In this document: positions 50,718 through 60,237 of the stretch, piece by piece
Position numbering within the stretch: position 1 is the stretch's first letter
Layout: each line of letters starts with the position of its first letter
NCBI GenBank assembly: GCA_030064795.1
Contig: JASJEI010000003.1
Location: 10,328 to 74,327 of the forward strand
From: Pleurocapsa sp. MO_226.B13
GTDB taxonomy: Bacteria; Cyanobacteriota; Cyanobacteriia; Cyanobacteriales; Xenococcaceae
Direction of reading: 5' to 3'
DNA: 64,000 nt
The notes under the pieces: generated by a model
What the model was told of the DNA's origin: nothing
The model's input: the letters and a program-made list of their open reading frames with translations, nothing else
Database searches by the model: none
Translations under genes and position numbers: made by a program

Positions 50718-50797
50718 TGATGTTGGTGTAACTACAATTGAAAAGTAGAGTTACTCAAAATTATTATGCTTTATTGTTTAGATGGTGTTAAAACTAA

Positions 50798-51136
50798 ATG
50801 ACCAACAGTGTAAATCATTCTCAACAGACTCCGAATGCGCTCGACAACCGAGGAATTTCACCCCACATTCATGATGAAGAATCTTTAAGAAAAATTATCA
50901 ATCGTTTATCTCGTATTGAAGGTCATATTCGCGGAATCAAAACTATGGTAAGAGAAAATCGCCCTTGTCCAGAAGTTCTCAATCAGATTGCAGCCGTTAA
51001 AGGTGCAGTATCTGGAGTAGCTAAGATTATATTAGAAGAACATTTAGAAGAATGTATTACTAGGGCTGTTGACAAAGGCAATTTGGAAGCGGAAATCAAA
51101 GAATTGAAAAACGCTTTAAATCACTTCCTACCATAG
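50798..51136 (+). CDS. CsoR/RcnR-family metal sensor, InrS-like
   Basis: 112 residues. All-helical DUF156 repressor: LRKIINRLSRIEGHIRGIKTMVRE then the ligands Cys-57 (RPCPEV), His-82 and Cys-86 (EEHLEEC). An N-terminal His-25 (HIHDEE) lies 32 residues before Cys-57. In Synechocystis InrS the nickel ligands have the same spacing (His-21, Cys-53, His-78, Cys-82), so a nickel sensor is plausible, while copper-sensing CsoR lacks the N-terminal His. No metal exporter adjoins it here, which leaves its target unknown. Confidence 0.85.
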   Translation: MTNSVNHSQQTPNALDNRGISPHIHDEESLRKIINRLSRIEGHIRGIKTMVRENRPCPEVLNQIAAVKGAVSGVAKIILEEHLEECITRAVDKGNLEAEIKELKNALNHFLP

Positions 51137-51191
51137 AGCGACGATCGCACTTGGGAAGAGCTTTCGCTCGATCGCCTGAAGAGGTTATAAA

Positions 51192-52763
51192 ATGTACAAA
51201 ACTAAAATGGTTAAAGTCGATCTACCCAGGGTTCCAGTCTGCATTTTTAGCCTAATCGTCAATCTTTTGGTTTTAGGCATTCAACCACTCAGTACGGTTG
51301 CTCAAGACTCAGAATCTCAACCAAACAATCAACAAGCAGCTAATAATGCTCCCACTACCATAGAACCAGAAATCTTATCTGAAATTAATCGAGTTAGAAC
51401 CAATCCTCAAGGTTATGCTCAGTGGCTAGAGGAGCAACGACAATACTACGATGGTATCTGGCTGAAATTACCAGGAGAAAAGCCGATTAGAACCAATAAA
51501 GGCTTGAAAGCTTTAGAGGAAGCGATCGCGATTTTGAAAGAGCAACAGCCTCTAGCTCCTTTGTCTGAATCCGAACTAGCTGCTGCTACTGCTATTGAGA
51601 AGCTCAATGATTTTGCTACAGCTCACAACATTCAATACATTAGCTACGGTAGAATAACCCCCAAAGGTATAGTAATGAGTTTGGTGGTCGATGACCTCTT
51701 TCCCGATCGTCGTCGCCGTAATAGCCTTTTAAGTCCCGATGCTGACAACACGGGAGTAATTTGTAAACCAGATCCCAGATACGCCAAGGTATGTGCGATC
51801 GCCTATGCTGATTCAACAGTTGATGTTGCTGAAGTCAAACCAGAGACTGCGACCGCACCCGAACCAGAAACTGCGATCGAGCAGTCGCCACCCCCGCAAA
51901 ATACGGAAACAGCAGAACCTCAACCATCTCCTAATGTAACTGAGCCTGTTGCTGAAGAGCCAGAAATTGCTACCGACCCCCCGCAAAATACGGAAACAGC
52001 AGAACCTCAACCATCTCCTGCGGTAACTGAGCCTGCTGCACCCGAACCAGAAATTGCTACCGAACCCTTACCCCAACCTCCACAAGCACCCCCAACTCCT
52101 TCTGTTCCCGAAGTTACTCAACCGACAGTTGAAGACGAGGAAGAAATGGAAGTTGCGCGAGCCGATCGAGAAGAAGAGGTAAATAGCAATGAAGCAATAG
52201 AGCCTGAAGCCGAAAACGAGGAACTCGAAGCACCTGAAGAAGAAGTCGCCACCTCAGAAATCGAGCCTGAAGCCGAAAATGAGGAATTAGAAGCACCTGA
52301 AGGAGAAGTTGAAGTACAAGATCCTGAAGAGGAGGAATTAGATAGCGAAAGCCAAGCATCAGCAGATGATTCGGAAAATGAAGAAGTATTTCAAGCAGAA
52401 GAAGACACCCAAGAAGTTGCTACCAACTCCGATAGTTCTCGGATCTTAGAAAATATCGAACGGGGAACTTTAGAAGAAGGCGATCGCATCATTGCCGAAG
52501 ACGGTAGTTTTTATGATTCTTATCCTTTAGAGGGCAGATCGGGAGAATCATTTACTATTTATTTAGAAAGCGATCAGTTCGATGCCTTTGTAGCTCTGAT
52601 TGATGCTCAAGGTAATATTATCGAACAAAATGACGATATCGACGAAGAAAACAGTAACTCGCGAATTCAAGTAACCATTCCCGAAGATGGAGTTTATAAC
52701 GTTATTGTCAATGCTTATGATAAGGGTGGTACGGGTGAATATGTCTTGACAGTACGCCGTTAA
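51192..52763 (+). CDS. Secreted CAP-domain protein with acidic repeats and PPC domain
   Basis: 523 residues. Signal peptide about 1-38 (VPVCIFSLIVNLLVLGIQPLSTVAQ). A CAP/SCP-like domain (about 55-200) starts ILSEINRVRTNPQGYAQWLE. A long Pro/Glu-rich linker (about 210-405) contains two exact or near-exact duplications (29- and 21-residue periods). A C-terminal pre-peptidase (PPC) domain (about 420-523) holds FDAFVALIDAQGNIIEQNDDIDEENSNSRIQVTIPEDGVYNVIVNAY. It is probably extracellular or cell-wall located. CAP function in bacteria is mostly unknown. A GAAGAGG site supports the start. Confidence 0.85.
   Translation: MYKTKMVKVDLPRVPVCIFSLIVNLLVLGIQPLSTVAQDSESQPNNQQAANNAPTTIEPEILSEINRVRTNPQGYAQWLEEQRQYYDGIWLKLPGEKPIRTNKGLKALEEAIAILKEQQPLAPLSESELAAATAIEKLNDFATAHNIQYISYGRITPKGIVMSLVVDDLFPDRRRRNSLLSPDADNTGVICKPDPRYAKVCAIAYADSTVDVAEVKPETATAPEPETAIEQSPPPQNTETAEPQPSPNVTEPVAEEPEIATDPPQNTETAEPQPSPAVTEPAAPEPEIATEPLPQPPQAPPTPSVPEVTQPTVEDEEEMEVARADREEEVNSNEAIEPEAENEELEAPEEEVATSEIEPEAENEELEAPEGEVEVQDPEEEELDSESQASADDSENEEVFQAEEDTQEVATNSDSSRILENIERGTLEEGDRIIAEDGSFYDSYPLEGRSGESFTIYLESDQFDAFVALIDAQGNIIEQNDDIDEENSNSRIQVTIPEDGVYNVIVNAYDKGGTGEYVLTVRR
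51892..52309 (+). repeat. Coding direct repeats in the CAP-protein linker
   Basis: A 41-bp sequence is exactly repeated at 51892-51932 and 51979-52019 (period 87 bp, 29 codons). A second near-identical 47-bp pair lies at 52200-52246 and 52263-52309 (period 63 bp, 21 codons). Both keep the reading frame. They encode the PQNTETAEPQPSP and EPEAENEELEAPE modules. Confidence 0.9.
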
Positions 52764-52929
52764 AGACTAACTTTCATCGTTCATGATTCATAATTTATTG
52801 TTTTGCCGATCTATTTGAAGGTTAAGAAATTAAATTGGAATAACTATAGTAATGACTTTTACCAAAAAACAGTATAAGATTATATATTTGGAGATATTTT
52901 GTAATTGAAATTCAGAGAGGAATTAATAT

Positions 52930-53538
52930 ATGTCTCGTTATAGAGGTCCGCGCTTGCGGGTCGTTCGCCGTTTGGGAGATTTGCCTGGTCTAACCAGAAA
53001 AAAACCTCGTAAAGCTTATCCCCCAGGACAACACGGTCAAAGCCGTCGTAAACGTTCTGAGTATGCTATTCGTTTAGAAGAAAAGCAAAAATTGCGTTTT
53101 AACTACGGAGTTACCGAAAAGCAGCTAATTCGTTATGTTCGTAAAGCTCGTCGAGTGGCTGGTTCTACTGGACAAAGCTTATTAGAGTTTTTGGAGATGC
53201 GTTTGGATAATACCATCTTTCGTATGGGTATGGCGGGTACTATTCCTGCTGCGCGTCAGCTAGTCAATCACGGACACATTTTAGTTAACGATCGCGTTGT
53301 CGATATTGCTAGTTACCAGTGTCGTCCAGGAGATGTAATCAAAGTTAGAGATCGCGATCGCTCCCGCAAATTGGTAGAAACTAATATGGAATATCCAGGT
53401 TTGGCTAATTTACCCAGTCATCTGGAATTCGACAAAAACACCTTTACAGGAAAAGTAAACGGCATCATCGAGCGTGAATGGGTTGCTTTGCAAGTAAATG
53501 AACTGCTAGTCGTTGAGTATTATTCTCGGATGGCATAA
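52930..53538 (+). CDS. rpsD: 30S ribosomal protein S4
   Basis: 202 residues. It starts [21 protein letters not shown], continues with the S4 RNA-binding domain ([37 protein letters not shown], about 87-123), and ends [18 protein letters not shown]. It is the primary 16S rRNA binder, and in many bacteria represses its operon. It stands alone here, preceded by AGAGAGGAATTA. Confidence 0.98.
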   Translation: MSRYRGPRLRVVRRLGDLPGLTRKKPRKAYPPGQHGQSRRKRSEYAIRLEEKQKLRFNYGVTEKQLIRYVRKARRVAGSTGQSLLEFLEMRLDNTIFRMGMAGTIPAARQLVNHGHILVNDRVVDIASYQCRPGDVIKVRDRDRSRKLVETNMEYPGLANLPSHLEFDKNTFTGKVNGIIEREWVALQVNELLVVEYYSRMA

Positions 53539-53613
53539 TCTCTTTGGGTGGGAATTTACACCAAAGTTATTCTAAATTTTTTTCATCCTTCTCTATCCTT
53601 CTTCCTTATAGCT

Positions 53614-54603
53614 TCATCCTCCAATTTGGGACATGGTACGGGTATAGCTTCCTTTGTCTGTACCAGAATCCCGCTCTTTAAAGTTGATTTCGGGTTTAAT
53701 TAATAATAGTTGATTGACTTGAGACTGTAACTCTCTAGCATCTTTACCATTACGCAATCCAGTCTTGAGGTCGATTTGCCCAGTTTCGTTAAGCAGACAG
53801 GGACGCAACCAACCGTCTGCGGATAGTCTGACTCGATTACAGCGATCGCAAAAACATTCTGACATCTGAGAAATAAAGCCCACCGTTCCTTTAGCACCAG
53901 GAATTTTAAACACATCCGCAGGGCCATTTCCTTTAATATTAGATTCAGTTAGTCCCCATTTTTGACGAATCCAACCGCGTATTGCTTCCGAATCAATCCA
54001 AGCTTTTTCACCAAACAATTGAGAATTACCAATGGGCATAAATTCAATAAAACGAATATGCCAATTGCGATCGATACTTAAGGCTGCAAGGTCTAAGACT
54101 TCGGTATCATTGACCCCAGGTATTACCACTACATTAAGTTTTAGAGGGTCGAATCCCACTTGATGAGCGGTTAATATACCCGACCAGGTTTGTTGCCAAC
54201 GACTCTTACCCCTGTTGCCAGTAATCTTATCAAAAGTCTCTGGAATCAAAGAATCCAGACTAATATTAATCCGCTTCAAGCCTGCATTATAAAGTGGTCG
54301 TGCTAACTTACCCAACAAAAAAGCATTTGTAGTTAGAGCAATATCTTCTGTCATGGGTAGTCGGGCAATATCTCTGACTAAATCTACCAACCCAGGACGT
54401 AATAAAGGCTCTCCTCCAGTAAGACGAAATTTAGTAAAGCCCAAGGGCATAAACACATCTCGTACTAGAGAAACAATTTCTTGGTTAGTCAATAACTCTT
54501 GACTGAGTAGATAATCGAGTTCTGTACCTTCTGGCATACAGTACTGACAGCGAAAATTGCATTTATCAATCAAACTGATGCGTAGATAGTCTATTTTAGG
54601 CAT
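53614..54603 (-). CDS. moaA: GTP 3',8-cyclase MoaA (molybdenum cofactor)
   Basis: 329 residues. Radical SAM cluster motif [14 protein letters not shown] near residues 12-25. C-terminal second 4Fe-4S cluster [22 protein letters not shown] near 250-271. [11 protein letters not shown] near 63 is the SAM-binding strand. It makes the first intermediate of molybdopterin from GTP with MoaC. No other moa gene adjoins it in this window. Confidence 0.96.
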   Translation of the reverse strand: MPKIDYLRISLIDKCNFRCQYCMPEGTELDYLLSQELLTNQEIVSLVRDVFMPLGFTKFRLTGGEPLLRPGLVDLVRDIARLPMTEDIALTTNAFLLGKLARPLYNAGLKRINISLDSLIPETFDKITGNRGKSRWQQTWSGILTAHQVGFDPLKLNVVVIPGVNDTEVLDLAALSIDRNWHIRFIEFMPIGNSQLFGEKAWIDSEAIRGWIRQKWGLTESNIKGNGPADVFKIPGAKGTVGFISQMSECFCDRCNRVRLSADGWLRPCLLNETGQIDLKTGLRNGKDARELQSQVNQLLLIKPEINFKERDSGTDKGSYTRTMSQIGG

Positions 54604-54966
54604 TAAATAAGTCGATTTATATCTAAAGTATCTTATCGATTAGAAAGGCGATCGCGCTTTGGCGACGATAAAATGATGAAATTGTGATTTTCATGATTAA
54701 ATCGGCTTCCGTAGCGATCGCAATGAAAAAAATTGATTTTCAATAAATCATTCCTATTTATTGATTTTAACGATCTAGTTGAAAACTAGTAGAGCGTCTA
54801 GACTAAAATGCTGGATTAACTTAGTAGCTTGAGCCTTGCCCAAAGGTTAATACAATCAATTTGGTCTCTTGATAGTAACAATAATGCCTACATACATAAC
54901 TTTGAAATTGAATCAATCTTACCTTCTCAACTTTCAGACACTGTGTTACGCGCCCAGAAACCGCTC
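54604..54966. other. 363-bp spacer between argF and moaA with one hairpin
   Basis: No supported gene: a forward frame here runs on only as the antisense of argF. It holds two GCGATCGC octamers and a perfect 9-bp stem TCAATAAAT / ATTTATTGA (54740-54748 / 54756-54764) that could terminate argF on the minus strand. The moaA promoter must lie at its left end. Confidence 0.55.
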
Positions 54967-55887
54967 CTACACCAAGCCCAACAAAGCAGCCATCAAAGCT
55001 TGTTGAGCGTGCATTCTATTTTCAGCTTGATCCCAGACGCGAGAGCGATCGCTTTCAATTACTTCGGCGGTAATTTCTTCGCCTCGATGGGCGGGTAAAC
55101 AATGCAGAATAATTGCTTGGGGGTCAGCATGAGCGAGTAATTGCTGGTTAACCTGATAGGGTTGAAAGATGGGAATTCTTTGGTTGGCCAACTCCTCTTG
55201 TCCCATACTTGCCCAGACATCGGTATACACCACCTGCGCTCCTTCTACGGCTGCGATCGGATCTTGGGTAACAACTATTTCCGACTGATCTCCAGCAATT
55301 TTCTGAGCCTGTTGGAGAATTTCGGGGTTGGGTTCGTAACCTTGAGGAGCAGCAATTCTGATATTAAGTCCTGTTAGCGCGCCACCCAATAAGAGAGAAT
55401 TAGCTATGTTGTTACCGTCTCCGAGATAAGTTAAAGTATTACCCTGCAACGAGCCAAAACATTCTTGTACGGTCAGTAGATCCGCCAAAATTTGACAGGG
55501 ATGCTCTAAATCTGTTAGAGCATTAATAATTGGAATTCGAGCATAATTAGCAAAAATCTCTAAGTCGGCTTGAGCATAGGTACGAATCGCTAAAATATCC
55601 AAATAACGGTCTAAAACCCTAGCGGTATCCTCAATCGGTTCTCCCCGTCCCACCTGAGTCACACTAGGATTGAGGTCGATGACCTGTCCTCCTAAGTTAT
55701 ACATTGCAGTACTAAAAGACACTCTGGTGCGGGTAGAGGCTTTATAAAATAGTAATCCCAATACATTATTAGACTGAATTACTCGCTCGCCACTTTTTAA
55801 CTGACTAGCCAGAGTCAACAAATCAGTAATTTCTTCTGTATTCAAATCCGCAGTACCCAGTAAATCTCTTCCTTTAAGCTGTTTCAT
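54967..55887 (-). CDS. argF: Ornithine carbamoyltransferase
   Basis: 306 residues. The carbamoyl-phosphate site STRTRVSF is near residues 52-59, HPCQ (EHPCQILADLLT) near 127, and HCLPAHRGEE near 263-272 (ornithine binding and catalytic Cys). It makes citrulline from ornithine in arginine synthesis. Its start is in the 150-bp spacer shared with the divergent DUF1400 hydrolase. Confidence 0.97.
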   Translation of the reverse strand: MKQLKGRDLLGTADLNTEEITDLLTLASQLKSGERVIQSNNVLGLLFYKASTRTRVSFSTAMYNLGGQVIDLNPSVTQVGRGEPIEDTARVLDRYLDILAIRTYAQADLEIFANYARIPIINALTDLEHPCQILADLLTVQECFGSLQGNTLTYLGDGNNIANSLLLGGALTGLNIRIAAPQGYEPNPEILQQAQKIAGDQSEIVVTQDPIAAVEGAQVVYTDVWASMGQEELANQRIPIFQPYQVNQQLLAHADPQAIILHCLPAHRGEEITAEVIESDRSRVWDQAENRMHAQQALMAALLGLV

Positions 55888-56037
55888 AATCTTTTAGTAT
55901 TGTTAGCTTGTAGCCTATAGTTCTCAAATCAAGCCGACCGAGGGAAGCATTAATTTTAAAACCAAAACCGACCAGAATCAAATAAACATTAAGAAAATGC
56001 TAAAACAGAAATGACTCTGCTGAATGATAAATGACAA

Positions 56038-57672
56038 ATGCTAAATCAACTGCGGTTATGGTCCTATCTTGCTGTGGGAGCTTTTCAAATTGGTTTTGCT
56101 GCCAGTCTTTGGAGTTATGGAACCAAAAATGCCTGGGGAGCAGAAAGCATCGTTTTAAACTATGGAGCTTTAGAATTTTCCGTTTCTCTAGACTCTTTAG
56201 AAACTTATGCCGAGACAGGCAGATTGGAAGGAGCATTAAGAAGCTATGCCGATTTTTTGACTCCAGAGCAACTAGAGCGGTTTAAAGTTGGATTAACTAC
56301 CGATGCCAATTTCGATCATTTAGCGATCGCCCAATTTCTCTATTCCTATCAGGGAGAAAAAATATTAGAGCGAGTTTCGCGGGTAGTTAAAACCGATGCT
56401 CGTCAACCAGGTTTTTATGCCCTTCGTTCGGCATTAATTTTGGCTGCTGCCGATCGCGAAAATGGTGGACTGACTCCCCTCAATGTGCTGAAAAAATTTC
56501 CTACCGATACCTTGCGGATTGACTCCAGTCAAGGATTTGAAATCTTTAAAGATTTGAGTCGCATTGTGCAAAAAAATAGTCAGGCGATCGCAGCAGTAGA
56601 ACAATCTGCATTAGAGGAAAGAGGTAACCGCGCGATCGTTGCTCCTGAGGTTAGGGATTTAGACTTATTAATGCCAGGGGGCTATCGCTATGACAAACAA
56701 ACCTTGACCCTAGAAGATCCCAGTCGCGATCGCTCCTTTCCTGTAGACCTCTATTTACCTGAAATTCCCACCACAGAATCCCTATCCTTAATCGTTATTT
56801 CTCATGGTTTGGGCAGCGATCTGACTACTTTTGCCTATTTAGCTCAACACCTAGCTTCTCACGGTTTGGCGGTAGCCGTACCAGAGCATCCTGGTAGTAG
56901 TGCCAGTCAGATTGAATCACTACTGACTGGTTTAGATAGTGATGTCACCCCACCAGAAGAATTGATCGACCGTCCCTTCGATATTACATTCCTCTTAGAC
57001 GAATTAGCCAGGGATTACGGTAGACAAATCGATACCAACAATGTGGGTATTATCGGTCAGTCTTTTGGCGCGTATACCACCTTAGCGGTTGCTGGTGCGG
57101 GGTTGAATTGGTCTACCCTAACCAGAGACTGTAGCGACTTTAGAGACTCGTGGAACTTATCCTTACTGATTCAGTGTTTAGCCTTACAAACCCCCGATGT
57201 CTATACAGATATCGTTCTAAAAGACGAACGCATCAAGGCCGCAGTTGCGATCAATCCCCTGACTAGCTCTGTATTTGGCCCAGAAAACTTAGCTCGGATA
57301 GATGTTCCCGTAATGATCGTTTCGGGGAGTGCCGATCCGATTACTCCAGCTTTATCAGAGCAAATTATTCCTTTTACCTGGTTGGAAACTGCTCAAAAAT
57401 ATTTAGTACTGCTCAAAGGCGGAACCCATTTTTCTACTCTCAATGAGTCTGCTGGTAGTATTCCCGTTCCTCCCCAGGCGATCGGACCAGACCCCAAAAT
57501 AGCTCAAAACTACATGAAACAATTAGCTTTAGCATTTTTTGGTACTTATATCCAAGACCGACCCAAGTATGCCAGCTATCTCAATGCAGAATACGGCAAT
57601 ACAATTAGTAAGAGAAAAATGCCCTTGAGTTTAATTAAAGTCTTAGATCCAGAAGCTCTGCAACTAAAATAG
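56038..57672 (+). CDS. Exported DUF1400/alpha-beta hydrolase
   Basis: 544 residues. Signal region (SYLAVGAFQIGFAASLWSYG) near 8-28. DUF1400 follows (about 35-160: ESIVLNYGALEFSVSLDSLETYAETGRL). Next is an alpha/beta-hydrolase domain (about 215-500) with an oxyanion-type VISHGLGSD near 256, nucleophile elbow GIIGQSFGAYTTLA near 338-351, Asp in SGSADPITP near 427 and His in KGGTHFSTLNES near 462. The combination is typical of cyanobacteria. Substrate unknown, lipase or esterase likely. Confidence 0.88.
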   Translation: MLNQLRLWSYLAVGAFQIGFAASLWSYGTKNAWGAESIVLNYGALEFSVSLDSLETYAETGRLEGALRSYADFLTPEQLERFKVGLTTDANFDHLAIAQFLYSYQGEKILERVSRVVKTDARQPGFYALRSALILAAADRENGGLTPLNVLKKFPTDTLRIDSSQGFEIFKDLSRIVQKNSQAIAAVEQSALEERGNRAIVAPEVRDLDLLMPGGYRYDKQTLTLEDPSRDRSFPVDLYLPEIPTTESLSLIVISHGLGSDLTTFAYLAQHLASHGLAVAVPEHPGSSASQIESLLTGLDSDVTPPEELIDRPFDITFLLDELARDYGRQIDTNNVGIIGQSFGAYTTLAVAGAGLNWSTLTRDCSDFRDSWNLSLLIQCLALQTPDVYTDIVLKDERIKAAVAINPLTSSVFGPENLARIDVPVMIVSGSADPITPALSEQIIPFTWLETAQKYLVLLKGGTHFSTLNESAGSIPVPPQAIGPDPKIAQNYMKQLALAFFGTYIQDRPKYASYLNAEYGNTISKRKMPLSLIKVLDPEALQLK

Positions 57673-57684
57673 AAACTCCTCAAA

Positions 57685-57709
57685 AGCTAAAAGCCATTAG
57701 CTTTTAGCT
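57685..57709. repeat. Perfect 10-bp inverted repeat AGCTAAAAGC
   Basis: AGCTAAAAGC, loop CATTA, GCTTTTAGCT. It lies 13 bp after the DUF1400 hydrolase gene and before the convergent psaK. There is no T run, so it is either a weak bidirectional terminator or one of the AGCTA-type dispersed repeats also present near 12340 and 26405. Confidence 0.65.
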
Positions 57710-57751
57710 ACTAACAATACTCGAACGCCACTACTTTAATTAGCAACGCGA

Positions 57752-58024
57752 TCAAAGTACCCCTGCATTACCCAAACCGAGGATTATGCCTGCACCTAGA
57801 ATATGACCCAGGCTGGTGGTTGCTAACAATTCAGCCAGACCAAAATTATCCCAGACTTCGGGTTGAGGAACGGGTAAACTAGGGCCTTTTCCTGGATTTT
57901 GAATTGCATAGCGTCCGATGGCAATACAAAACAAATTGGACATAATCATGACTAGGGCTACGCTCGGATTCCAATCGACCGTTGAAGGAGTGTATTGTAC
58001 CGCCAAGATAAAATTAGATATCAT
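57752..58024 (-). CDS. psaK: Photosystem I reaction centre subunit PsaK
   Basis: 90 residues with two membrane helices (about 20-40 and 65-88). Diagnostic segment: TVDWNPSVALVMIMSNLFCIAIGRYAIQNPGKGPSLP, and the second helix LAELLATTSLGHILGAGIILGLGN. PsaK binds chlorophyll at the photosystem I periphery. In Synechocystis one of two psaK genes is induced by high light and takes part in phycobilisome energy transfer. Which form this is cannot be told by eye. Confidence 0.95.
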   Translation of the reverse strand: MISNFILAVQYTPSTVDWNPSVALVMIMSNLFCIAIGRYAIQNPGKGPSLPVPQPEVWDNFGLAELLATTSLGHILGAGIILGLGNAGVL

Positions 58025-58190
58025 TACTGTTTTGACTCCCTTGCTTTTTAAATACTATTTTTTTTGTGCTTAATACTTATTCAACAGGAATTATGGAAAC
58101 CTGTAGGTATAAAACAGCCTTTCTTCTAAATAATTTACAGTAATTCAAACTTTTTACTCAAAAAAACCATTTTCGTCCAATTAATCACCG

Positions 58191-58826
58191 ATGCGAATTA
58201 AAATCTGCGGACTCACTCAAGTACAACAAGCTATAGATATTTCTAATCTGGGTGCCAACAGTATTGGTTTTATCTGTGTCAAAAAATCGCCTCGTTATCT
58301 GACCCCAGAGAAAATCGGGGCGATCGCCTCAAGTTTACCCAGTAATATTGATAAGGTGGGAGTATTTGCCGACCATTCCCCGACAGAAATCGCAGAGATC
58401 GTCAAAACCGCTCGATTGACCGCCGTACAGTTACATGGTTCGGAATCTCCCGATTTTTGCACTCGCTTGCGCCACCTCCTCTCCGATGAGATTGAATTAA
58501 TTAAAGCTTTTCGGATCGCCAGCGCAGCATCTTTGGGGGATACTGAGGCATACATAGGGCGGGTAGATACTTTATTACTAGACGCATATCATCCCCAAAT
58601 GCTTGGCGGTACTGGTCAAACGCTCAACTGGGAAGACCTAGAGCAGTTTAACCCTCCTATACCTTGGCTGCTGGCAGGAGGACTAACTCCAGCTAATATT
58701 ACCGATGCCCTGGCTCGTCTGCAACCCGATGGGATCGATCTTTCTAGCGGTGTAGAGCGATCGCCTGGAGATAAAGACCTACAAAAAGTAAAACAATTGT
58801 TTCAACAACTAACAATCATGAGATAA
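58191..58826 (+). CDS. trpF: Phosphoribosylanthranilate isomerase
   Basis: 211 residues. N-terminal MRIKICGLTQVQQA carries the catalytic Cys, AVQLHGSE near 79 and the phosphate-binding end DLSSGVERSPGDKD near 186-199. An internal Asp (LLDAY near 130) is the general acid. It is a TIM-barrel tryptophan pathway enzyme, 29 bp ahead of purD and possibly co-transcribed. Confidence 0.97.
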   Translation: MRIKICGLTQVQQAIDISNLGANSIGFICVKKSPRYLTPEKIGAIASSLPSNIDKVGVFADHSPTEIAEIVKTARLTAVQLHGSESPDFCTRLRHLLSDEIELIKAFRIASAASLGDTEAYIGRVDTLLLDAYHPQMLGGTGQTLNWEDLEQFNPPIPWLLAGGLTPANITDALARLQPDGIDLSSGVERSPGDKDLQKVKQLFQQLTIMR

Positions 58827-58855
58827 TTTCACCGGCAAAATAAATAATTAGATAC

Positions 58856-60115
58856 ATGAAAGCACTAGTCGTTGGTAGTGGAGGTAGAGAACACGCTCTT
58901 GCTTGGGCATTATTACAGTCAGACAAGATAGAACGAGTTTTTTGTAGTCCTGGAAATGGGGGGACTGCAACCACGACTGGCTGTCAAAATCTGCCTTTAG
59001 CTGTAGATGATTTTGCGGGGATTAAAAATGCCGTCACCGAACACCAAATTTCCCTAGTAGTAGTCGGGCCAGAATTACCCCTCTCCTTGGGCATTGTCGA
59101 TTATTTGCGATCGCACCAGATTCCTGTCTTTGGGCCGACTAAAGCAGGAGCGCGAATCGAATCGAGCAAGTCCTGGGCAAAAGCAATCATGAACCAGGCA
59201 AACGTCCCTACTGCCAAGTCGCAAACCTTCACCGATGCTGTTGCTGCTAAGGAATATATTAACCAAGAATCTGTACCGATTGCGATCAAGGCAGATGGTT
59301 TGGCTGCGGGAAAAGGGGTTATTGTCGCTATGACTCTAGAGGAAGCTCTAGTGGCAGTAGATGAGTTATTAAAAAACCAGCCAGGCAAACTAGTAATCGA
59401 AGAATATCTTACTGGTTCGGAAGTATCTGTTTTAGCCGTTACCGATGGTAAAACAATTCGTCCTCTAATTCCCGCTCAAGATCACAAACGAATTGGCGAA
59501 GGAGATACGGGTAAAAATACTGGTGGGATGGGGGCATATTCCCCCGTACCTTTGGTAACAGATGAATTGCTGACTAGAATTGAGCGAGAAATCCTCCAGC
59601 CTACCCTCAAAGCACTTCAGCAAGAAAATATCGACTATCGGGGGGTACTCTATGCGGGTTTGATGATTACTCCCGCAGGCGAACCCAAAGTAATTGAGTT
59701 TAACTGTCGTTTTGGCGATCCAGAAACCCAGGTAGTATTACCACTATTGGATACACCTTTAGATGAAATTTTACTTGCCTGTGTCGAACAAAAACTAGAA
59801 CAACTACCGCCAATAAAATATAAAGTAGGGAGTGCCGTGTGTGTCGTGGCTGCTTCTGGAGGCTATCCCGATGCTTACCAAAAAGGTAATACTATTACAG
59901 GGATCGAATCGGCCCAGAATCAAGGAGCAGTCGTCTTTCAGGCAGGAACTAAACTAGAACAAGGACAAATAGTCACCTCTGGAGGACGAGTACTGGGAAT
60001 TACTGCCGTAGAAGCTGATTTCAATAGGGCGATCGCCACCGTCTACGAGGCAGTCAAATCAATTCAGTTCGAGGGAATGTATTACCGTAGAGATATCGGA
60101 CATCAATACAGATAA
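58856..60115 (+). CDS. purD: Phosphoribosylamine-glycine ligase
   Basis: 419 residues. ATP-grasp enzyme of purine synthesis: MKALVVGSGGREHALAWAL at the start, the ATP-binding IKADGLAAGKGVIVA near 141-155, and metal-binding GVLYAGLMIT...VIEFNCRFGDPETQVVLP near 264-300. Length is normal. Located between trpF and nblS. Confidence 0.97.
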   Translation: MKALVVGSGGREHALAWALLQSDKIERVFCSPGNGGTATTTGCQNLPLAVDDFAGIKNAVTEHQISLVVVGPELPLSLGIVDYLRSHQIPVFGPTKAGARIESSKSWAKAIMNQANVPTAKSQTFTDAVAAKEYINQESVPIAIKADGLAAGKGVIVAMTLEEALVAVDELLKNQPGKLVIEEYLTGSEVSVLAVTDGKTIRPLIPAQDHKRIGEGDTGKNTGGMGAYSPVPLVTDELLTRIEREILQPTLKALQQENIDYRGVLYAGLMITPAGEPKVIEFNCRFGDPETQVVLPLLDTPLDEILLACVEQKLEQLPPIKYKVGSAVCVVAASGGYPDAYQKGNTITGIESAQNQGAVVFQAGTKLEQGQIVTSGGRVLGITAVEADFNRAIATVYEAVKSIQFEGMYYRRDIGHQYR

Positions 60116-60237
60116 TCGCTAGATAAAAATAATTGGCAAGCTTGAAAGATAAATTATCAGATTTGCTGCATATTGTGCAATGCACTTGGTAAACTATAAT
60201 TCAAGCAACTTAACATTTATTATTAAACTCAAGTACA

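Noticed and set aside
51813..52359. Leu/Arg-rich minus-strand frames inside the CAP protein gene
   Set aside because: They are antisense to the low-complexity acidic linker; open frames are expected there by composition.
54829..55098. 89-codon forward frame between moaA and argF
   Set aside because: Most of it is the antisense of argF, with no recognisable motif or ribosome binding site.
58025..58190. HLR1-type (RpaB) site upstream of psaK
   Set aside because: A TTTACA-like element near 58133 is present but the second half-site is too degenerate to claim by eye.
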